Positions 58,587 through 64,000 of a stretch of DNA of 64,000 bases are shown here, piece after piece (within the stretch, counting starts at the first letter, position 1; each line of letters opens with the position of its first letter). Source of the DNA: Stappia stellulata (GTDB taxonomy: Bacteria; Pseudomonadota; Alphaproteobacteria; Rhizobiales; Stappiaceae); contig NZ_JAIVMF010000014.1 in the NCBI RefSeq assembly GCF_020176715.1, positions 58,691 through 122,690 on the forward strand, given 5' to 3'. A program made the translations under genes and the position numbers. The notes under the pieces are model-generated. The model was given only the letters and a program-made list of their open reading frames with translations. It had not been told where the DNA came from and made no database searches.

Positions 58587-58617
58587 CAAGATAGGTCTCA
58601 CAGGCAGGACTGCCAAG
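58587..58617 (-). promoter_or_regulatory. RpoH-type heat-shock promoter of ftsH
   Basis: On the minus strand, CTTG (58614-58617) and CCTATCTTG (58587-58595) are 18 bases apart. The alphaproteobacterial heat-shock consensus is CTTG-N17/18-CYTATNTNNG as I recall, matched except at the last position. It lies about 60 bases before the ftsH start. Confidence 0.65.
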
Positions 58618-58652
58618 GTGACACGCGAGATTTGCATCAAACCCCTCTCATT

Positions 58653-58690
58653 TTCCTTAAGTCATTCGCGAATGCAGCGAATTTAAGGAA
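58653..58690. repeat. Nested inverted repeat at the tilS stop
   Basis: TTCCTTAA (58653-58660) with TTAAGGAA (58683-58690), and inside them ATTCGC (58664-58669) with GCGAAT (58677-58682), form a strong 14-bp interrupted hairpin over the tilS stop codon. No T-run follows on the minus strand. It may protect the 3' end of tilS mRNA or act as a weak terminator before ftsH. Confidence 0.55.
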
Positions 58691-59997
58691 TTCCCGGTGG
58701 ATTTCGCCGCCTGAAACAGCGGAAGCAGCGAAATCTCGACCCCGGTCGGCGGTGTGTTGCCCCCGAAGCCGGGACAATATGGCGCATCTTGGCCACGCAG
58801 CACGCAGGGCGCCATGTCGAAGGCCTGCGCCGGCCAGCCTGCCGGCGGAACGAGGCCCACCCCCCCGCCGTCCCGGCGTCTTGCATCCGCAAGGGCGAGA
58901 ACCTCCAGCCGGTCGAGCGTCGTCATCGACACGGCAAACCGCCCGTCCCAGACCCAGGATCCGGGCGCCTGTGCCCGCAAGGGTTCCGGCGACACGCGGC
59001 CGTGCTCCCGCCAGACGACCAGTGCCGAGGCCGTGCGCCGCACGACCGCCCCGCACAGCGTCGCCTGCGCCCCTTCCGCCTGTGCCAGCTCGCCGATCAG
59101 CCGTTCCAGCTTCTCGACCCTAGGCGGATAGGCCTGTGCGCCGACCCTTGTCAAAAGATGCGAGACGAGCCGCAACAGCACTTCCTCCGGCAGATCCTGC
59201 AAGGCCGACAGCGGCACGCGAACGGGGCCGGCCGGATGCACCTCGGCGTGACGGGCGAGCACATCGTGCAACCAGCAATCCAGCGCGGTGGCAGCGCGCG
59301 AAAGCCGCGAGGCGGTCCGCGCGAGCCGCTGGGGTGTCAGCCCCTCCGCGGCAAGATCCGGCATCAGCCGCCGCATGCGCACGCGCGCATAGGCGGGGTC
59401 GTCGTTGGAAGGATCCTCGCACCAGTCGATGCCGCGCTCGGCAAGCGATGCGACCAGGCGCTCCTTGGCCACCCCGAGCAGCGGACGCAGGATCGCGATG
59501 CCCTCGCGCATCGCGACAGGCGCCATGGCGGCAAGCCCGTAGACCCCGCTTCCCCGCGCCAGTCTGAGCAGGAAGGTCTCGGCCTGATCGTCGAGGTGAT
59601 GGGCAAGGATCAGCGCATCGCCGCCCTCTTCGGCAAGCGCGCGGGTCATGAGCGCGAACCGAGCCTCGCGCGCCTGCGCCTGCCGGTTGGCCAGGGGCTT
59701 CTCCCCGCTCCATGTCAGGATGCGGCATTCAAGCCCCTGCGCGCGGGCAAGTTCCGCGACCCTTTCGGTCTCTGCGGCCGCCTCCGGGCGCAGGCCATGG
59801 TCGACGGTCAGGATAGCGAGCTCCGGCGCACCGGGGGTGCGGCGCCGCCATTCGGCAAGAAGAACCATGAGCGCGAGCGAATCGGCGCCACCGGAAACGG
59901 CAACCGCGAGCTTGCGATACCCGCAAAGCCCGGAAAACAGCCGGTCGACTTCCTCCGGCGCGATCGCGCGGGACGAAACGCTGTCAGACGCAGCCAC
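58657..59997 (-). CDS. tilS: tRNA(Ile)-lysidine synthetase
   Basis: About 446 residues. TilS adenylates C34 of tRNA-Ile(CAU) and adds lysine, making it read AUA. The PP-loop motif is AVSGGADSLAL (about 34-44), followed by LTVDHGLRPEA and LAHHLDDQAETFLLRLARGSG. The C-terminal part carries the TilS substrate-binding region. GTG at 59997 is used; it overlaps the cpoB stop by 14 bases, which suggests coupling, and another GTG at 60027 is in frame. Confidence 0.93.
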   Translation of the reverse strand: MAASDSVSSRAIAPEEVDRLFSGLCGYRKLAVAVSGGADSLALMVLLAEWRRRTPGAPELAILTVDHGLRPEAAAETERVAELARAQGLECRILTWSGEKPLANRQAQAREARFALMTRALAEEGGDALILAHHLDDQAETFLLRLARGSGVYGLAAMAPVAMREGIAILRPLLGVAKERLVASLAERGIDWCEDPSNDDPAYARVRMRRLMPDLAAEGLTPQRLARTASRLSRAATALDCWLHDVLARHAEVHPAGPVRVPLSALQDLPEEVLLRLVSHLLTRVGAQAYPPRVEKLERLIGELAQAEGAQATLCGAVVRRTASALVVWREHGRVSPEPLRAQAPGSWVWDGRFAVSMTTLDRLEVLALADARRRDGGGVGLVPPAGWPAQAFDMAPCVLRGQDAPYCPGFGGNTPPTGVEISLLPLFQAAKSTGNSLNSLHSRMT

Positions 59998-61003
59998 TGC
60001 TCTGCTTCTGGGCCTGGGCCTCGGCACGGATCGCCGTCGGCGCGCCCGGATATTTCGTCAGGAGCTCGGAAAAGGTCGCGCAGGCGGCATCGGTCTGGCC
60101 GATGCCCCGCAGCGAAAGACCGAGCTTGAGCAGGCTGTCGGTCACCTTGGCGCTGTCGGGATAGTCCGTATAGCTCTTCAGGAAGGCGTCGGCCGCTTCC
60201 CGGTACTGCTTGCGGGCATAGAGGCTCTCGCCGAGCCAGAACTGGGCGTTCGCCGCCTGCGGATCGTTCGGATAGGCGTCGAGAAACGCGCGAAAGCCGC
60301 TTTCCGCGGCCTCGTAGTTGCCCGAGAGGATCAGCGAATAGGCCTCGTCATATTGCGCGCGCGGAGACCCCGAGGACAGGGCGGCCATCTCGTTGCCCCC
60401 GCCGGAGACGCCGGGCGCCAGGTCGCCGCCCCCGCTGTCGCCCGAGGGCACGGAGCCGATGCCGCGCGCCAGCGCGGAGAGGTCGAGCGGCCCGCCACTG
60501 CCGCCCTCCTGATATCCGCCCTCAGCCGCATATTCCGCGTCCCCCGATCCGCCCTCGGCGGGAATCTGGCCGAGCGTGCCGGGAGCAGCGCCATAGCTCT
60601 GGCTGCCGTCGATGGTGCCGGCAAGCCCTTGCGTGTCGCCCGAGGACGGCGGGCGGGCATCGGAGCGCTTGCCGCCGCCCTGCTCGAGCTGCTGGAAGCG
60701 ATATTCATTGTCTTCCTGCATCCGCCGGATCTGGTCCTGAAGCTGGCGGATCTGGAAATTGAGCTCCTCGACCTGGCCGGTGAGCGTGCGCATCTGCTCC
60801 TCGACCTGGTTGAGCCGCACGGCCGCCTGGCCGTCATCGCGCGAGCCGAAGAGCTGCGCCTTGGCCGGCAGCGAGACCACCGCCAGCGCCACGACGGCGG
60901 CAAGCGCGGTCTTCAGGAGCCGCGTGGCGAACGCGCCGCCGGCCGCGGGCCGACTTCGCCCCCCGCGCGCGGGGTCATGTCTGGTGGACACTGACAATTC
61001 CAT
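59984..61003 (-). CDS. cpoB: Tol-Pal system protein CpoB (YbgF)
   Basis: 339 residues: a basic N terminus with a hydrophobic signal (about 29-49, AAVVALAVVSLPAKAQ), a trimerising coiled coil (about 60-105, NQVEEQMRTLTGQVEELNFQI), a Gly/Ser-rich linker and three TPR units (about 215-330, YDEAYSLILSGNYEAAESGF, FWLGESLYARKQYREAADAF). CpoB couples outer-membrane constriction by Tol-Pal to peptidoglycan synthesis. The start at 61003 has GGAGGAG five bases upstream. It is downstream of pal, with a terminator between them. Confidence 0.93.
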   Translation of the reverse strand: MELSVSTRHDPARGGRSRPAAGGAFATRLLKTALAAVVALAVVSLPAKAQLFGSRDDGQAAVRLNQVEEQMRTLTGQVEELNFQIRQLQDQIRRMQEDNEYRFQQLEQGGGKRSDARPPSSGDTQGLAGTIDGSQSYGAAPGTLGQIPAEGGSGDAEYAAEGGYQEGGSGGPLDLSALARGIGSVPSGDSGGGDLAPGVSGGGNEMAALSSGSPRAQYDEAYSLILSGNYEAAESGFRAFLDAYPNDPQAANAQFWLGESLYARKQYREAADAFLKSYTDYPDSAKVTDSLLKLGLSLRGIGQTDAACATFSELLTKYPGAPTAIRAEAQAQKQSSGCV

Positions 61004-61202
61004 GCATCTCCTCCGCCCCCACGGGGGTCGCTCTCGTCTCCAGGGTGGCCGGAGGTCCCGGTCCCTGTCCCTGCTCTTGTCGCGGCATCCTTGCCGGACA
61101 AGAGACCAACCTCAACATCCGATGACGCGCACAGGGCGCCGGGAGTTCGGCCAAAGTTTGACGGTGTCTGCGCCCGCAGGCAACCGGCGAGGGCAAAACG
61201 CG

Positions 61203-61239
61203 AAAACGGCCGGAGGCGCATTGCGCATCCGGCCGTTTT
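61203..61239 (-). terminator. Terminator between pal and cpoB
   Basis: AAAACGGCCGGA (61203-61214) pairs with TCCGGCCGTTTT (61228-61239), with an inner GCGC/GCGC around loop ATT. T4 on either side makes it bidirectional. It ends the pal message 26 bases after its stop. Confidence 0.88.
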
Positions 61240-61264
61240 GAAAGTCCTCGCGTTCAAGCGCCGA

Positions 61265-61750
61265 TCAGCTGCCGGCGTTGTCCAGCACGGTGACGGCGCG
61301 ACGGTTCTGCGTCCAGCAGGATTCGTCGTTGCACACGGCAACCGGGCGTTCCTTGCCATAGGAAATGGTCTTGACGCGGCTTGCCGAGATCCCGCGCGAG
61401 ACGAGATAGTCGCGCACGGCGTTGGCACGGCGCGCACCGAGCGCGATGTTGTACTGGCGCGTGCCGCGTTCGTCGGCATGGCCCTCGATGGTCACCGTAT
61501 AGCGGCCATAGCTCTGCAGCCAGCGAACCTGCTTGTCCAGCGTCGCCGTCGCCTGGGACGACAGCGTGGTCTGGTCGTTTCCGAAGAAAACGCGATCGCC
61601 GACGTTGACGACAAAGTCCTGACCGGTGCCCGGCTGGACATTGCCCGTCAAGCCGTCCGGCTTGGTCTGTGCGCAGGCAGCGAGCAGCAGCGTGCCCGCG
61701 ATTACGGCGGCGAAGCGTACGCCCCGTCCCTGCATCCCGAATTGCATCAT
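61265..61750 (-). CDS. pal: Peptidoglycan-associated lipoprotein Pal
   Basis: 161 residues: a signal peptide with lipobox L-L-A-A-C (lipidated Cys near 26) and an OmpA-like peptidoglycan-binding domain (about 55-150; VFFGNDQTTLSSQATATLDKQ, IEGHADERGTRQYNIALGARRANAVRDYL). It anchors the outer membrane to peptidoglycan and binds TolB/TolA. It is 196 bases after tolB, and that gap contains two TTAACCA half-sites (minus strand). Confidence 0.97.
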   Translation of the reverse strand: MMQFGMQGRGVRFAAVIAGTLLLAACAQTKPDGLTGNVQPGTGQDFVVNVGDRVFFGNDQTTLSSQATATLDKQVRWLQSYGRYTVTIEGHADERGTRQYNIALGARRANAVRDYLVSRGISASRVKTISYGKERPVAVCNDESCWTQNRRAVTVLDNAGS

Positions 61751-61946
61751 GAATTCCTACTCCTGAACCCCACGGCCCCGACAGGGTAAATGCTTCTACA
61801 GCGAAACTGGTTAAGCCGCCGTTCAGCAACGTGGTTAATTTTTCCTTGCCCGCTTCGTCCGACACGGAGGGCGCATGCGACGCGCCGGTGCGGTCTCGTT
61901 GCGGGACAAGCGACGGATTTCGACCAGCGACCCTATCCCGCCGCAC

Positions 61947-63335
61947 CTATTCCAGCAAGGGCGACCAGGCCGGGTCGGAGGCGAAGGCCGGCACCGGCAG
62001 GCGCCGCTCGTTGTAGCCGGTGAGATCCACCGTCCACAGCTGCGGCCCGCCATTGGCACCCGGCGTTTCCCGGAAGAACACCAGGACGCGTCCGTTCGGC
62101 GACCAGGCCGGGCCCTCGTTGTGATAGCCCTCGGTCAGCACGCGCTCGCCCGATCCGTCGGGACGCATCACGCCGATCATGAAGCGGCCCTGGTGCATCT
62201 TGGTGAAGGCAATGAGATCGCCGCGCGGCGACCAGACCGGGGTCGAATAGCGTCCGGGCCCGAAGCTGATGCGCTGCGGGTTTCCACCGCTTGCGTCCAT
62301 CACATAGAGCTGCTGCGTACCGCCGCGGTCGGATTCAAACACGATCCGGTTGCCGTCCGGCGAATAGGACGGGCTGGTGTCGATCGCCGGCGTGTTGGTC
62401 AGCCGGGTGGTGCGGCGCGAGCGCAGGTCCATCACGAAGATATTGGCGTTGCCGCCCTGCTGCAGGCTCATCGCCACCTTCTGCCCGTCGGGCGAAAACC
62501 GCGGCGCGAAGGTCATGCCGGGGAAATTGCCGACGACCTCGCGCTGGCCGGTCTCGATGTTCAGCAGGTAGACCTTCGGGTCCGACCCGTCATAGGCCAT
62601 GTAGGTGACTTCCTGGCGCGACGGCGAGAACCGCGGCGTCAGTACGAGATCGTTGCCGTTGGTCAGATAGCGTACATTGGCGCCGTCCTGGTCCATGATC
62701 GCCAGCCGCTTGACGCGCTTGTCCTTCGGCCCGGTCTCGTCGACGAAGACGATGCGCGTGTCGAAATAGCCCTTCTCGCCGGTCAGCCGCTCATAGATCG
62801 CATCCGCGATGATATGCGCCATCCGCCGCCAGTTGTCGGCAGTGGTGTAGAACTGCTGGCCCAGCATCTGCTGGCCGGCGAAGACGTCCCACAGGCGGAA
62901 TTCCGCGCGGATGCGCCCGTCCGACTGGCGTTCGATCGCGCCGACCACCAGCGCCTGCGCGCCGATCGGGCGCCAGGAGGCGAACTGCGGCGGCGCAGCC
63001 GTGCTCACGGTCTTTTCGATGAAGCTTGCCGGATCGAGGGTGCGAAACAGCCCGGAGCGGCTGAGGTCGGCGGTGATCACCTCCGAGATCTGCGCCGCCA
63101 TGTCGGCATCGCCTCCCTGACCGGTGAAGGTCGGGATCGCGATCGGCAACGGCTCGATATTGCCCTGGGTGACGTCGATCTCCACCACCGCGCGCGCCGG
63201 CGTCGGCGCCAGGGGGGCGAGACCGGCGACCGTCACCGCAACAAGCATCGCGACAGCGGACAACACGCGGACTGTGACACGTCCGACAGCCCGCCCCTGC
63301 TTCACGCTTGGCTTCATCGCTCGAGGCTCCATCAT
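61947..63335 (-). CDS. tolB: Tol-Pal translocation protein TolB
   Basis: 462 residues: a signal peptide (cleavage near ARA-V), the TolB N-terminal domain ([28 protein letters not shown]), and a six-bladed beta-propeller (repeats such as [45 protein letters not shown]). TolB is periplasmic and binds Pal. Two ATGs (63335 and 63317) each follow a GGAGCC; 63335 is used. Confidence 0.96.
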   Translation of the reverse strand: MMEPRAMKPSVKQGRAVGRVTVRVLSAVAMLVAVTVAGLAPLAPTPARAVVEIDVTQGNIEPLPIAIPTFTGQGGDADMAAQISEVITADLSRSGLFRTLDPASFIEKTVSTAAPPQFASWRPIGAQALVVGAIERQSDGRIRAEFRLWDVFAGQQMLGQQFYTTADNWRRMAHIIADAIYERLTGEKGYFDTRIVFVDETGPKDKRVKRLAIMDQDGANVRYLTNGNDLVLTPRFSPSRQEVTYMAYDGSDPKVYLLNIETGQREVVGNFPGMTFAPRFSPDGQKVAMSLQQGGNANIFVMDLRSRRTTRLTNTPAIDTSPSYSPDGNRIVFESDRGGTQQLYVMDASGGNPQRISFGPGRYSTPVWSPRGDLIAFTKMHQGRFMIGVMRPDGSGERVLTEGYHNEGPAWSPNGRVLVFFRETPGANGGPQLWTVDLTGYNERRLPVPAFASDPAWSPLLE

Positions 63336-63447
63336 GCGAGGCTCCCATGCGGCGCGATCGCACGCGCCGTCTCTTGCAGTACCATGTTTGCGGGCGCGGC
63401 CGGAACCGCGTCCGTGCGGGAGAAGTCCCGGCTGGCGCTTCGTTGCA

Positions 63448-64000
63448 TCATCCGCCCAACAGGTCCCGAGGGTCGAAATTGATGATGACTTCGCGCCAGG
63501 AGTCGTATTTCTCGGCCGGCAGCGAATAGGGCGCGCAGCGCAACACCGCGCGCCTTGCGCTTTCCGCCGCGATCGTGAACGACGGATTGCCGCTCGAATT
63601 CATCACTTCCGGCCGCTGGTCCACCTCGCCGGACGGCGTCAAGAACACCTTCAGCCGCACGTTGAGGTCGGAGGCGCCCGCCGTGCCGGCCGGCGGGCTC
63701 CAGCACCTGGAGATCTGCCCGCGCAGGGCATCCAGCTCCGACTGGCTCATCGTCACGTTGCTCAGCCCCTCGCGGCTGCCGAGCGAGGCGGGCGCGTCGG
63801 AGGCCGACGGCGATCCGCCTCCGGCCGGTTCCACCTTGTTGAGAAGCGCGGCGATCTGGTTCGGATTGAAGTCCTTCGGCGGATCGACCCGCGGCGGCGG
63901 GGTCGGCTTGCTGCGCGGACGCGCGGAGGCCGGGAGCGGCGGCGGCGTTTCGGCCACCTTCGGCTCGGGGTCCGGCGCGGGCGCGGGCGCAGGCTCCGCC
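63448..64000 (-). CDS. tolA: TolA, C-terminal part (cut by window edge)
   Basis: 184 residues visible; the N-terminal membrane anchor lies past the right edge. A Pro/Ala-rich stretch with alternating PA and PE residues (about the first 40) is the usual TolA linker, followed by the C-terminal TolA III-like domain ([71 protein letters not shown]). TolA links TolQR energy to TolB/Pal. tolQ and tolR are expected just beyond. Confidence 0.93.
   Translation of the reverse strand, partial: AEPAPAPAPDPEPKVAETPPPLPASARPRSKPTPPPRVDPPKDFNPNQIAALLNKVEPAGGGSPSASDAPASLGSREGLSNVTMSQSELDALRGQISRCWSPPAGTAGASDLNVRLKVFLTPSGEVDQRPEVMNSSGNPSFTIAAESARRAVLRCAPYSLPAEKYDSWREVIINFDPRDLLGG

Overview
The window is a 64 kb, GC-rich, gene-dense piece of an alphaproteobacterial chromosome. 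The content points to the order Hyphomicrobiales (Rhizobiales): ctrA and chpT, a DUF1134/EipA-type envelope protein, an Irr-like box before bacterioferritin, a serC leader RNA before serC-serA, and the block tolA-tolB-pal-cpoB-tilS-ftsH-glmM. A Stappiaceae-like marine lineage would fit, but that is a guess from memory of gene order and is not proven here. No phage, insertion sequence, CRISPR array or rRNA operon was seen. One tRNA gene, tRNA-Glu(CTC), is present.

Layout. 1-10 kb: a cut-off SDR gene, a DUF2177 membrane protein, bfr under a probable iron box, a class-3-like lipase, an exported FAH-family protein, tex, a RecD-like helicase and a two-gene hydroxyproline module (D-amino-acid dehydrogenase plus two-cysteine epimerase). 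10-19 kb: an arsenic operon (arsR-acr3-MFS) with a clear operator, a complete dppABCDF-type peptide ABC transporter operon, and a MerR regulator divergent from an MFS efflux pump with a SoxR-like dyad between them. 20-25 kb: a large MscS-type channel, a DUF2336 protein and a PqiA-like membrane protein. 25-37 kb: the cell-cycle and motility block, with fliJ-fliI, then ctrA with an elaborate upstream region, an exported DsrE-like protein, cheR-cheB-cheY-cheW-cheA (CheA carrying two CheW-like domains and a C-terminal receiver), chpT, a YHS protein and eipA. 37-49 kb: a coiled-coil membrane protein, tRNA-Glu, rluD, rpoH, a CHASE2 adenylate cyclase, two permeases, purA and a low-complexity membrane protein. 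49-54 kb: serA and serC with the leader RNA, then one AT-rich lone ATPase gene that looks acquired. 54-64 kb: an Omp25-like outer-membrane protein with a perfect CtrA box, then glmM, ftsH (with an RpoH-type promoter), tilS, cpoB, pal, tolB and the C-terminal part of tolA.

How it works together. CtrA and ChpT are two parts of the CckA-ChpT-CtrA phosphorelay. The sequence suggests CtrA may act on its own gene, on cheA and on the outer-membrane protein gene, through TTAA-type sites. RpoH is encoded here, and ftsH carries a matching heat-shock promoter. Tol-Pal, GlmM, FtsH, EipA and the Omp form an envelope-maintenance group. The strongest candidate for something unfamiliar is the low-GC solo ATPase at 52697-53869, with a 46-nt symmetric interrupted inverted repeat just upstream. 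I see no partner gene, so a defence or regulatory role for it is only conjecture.
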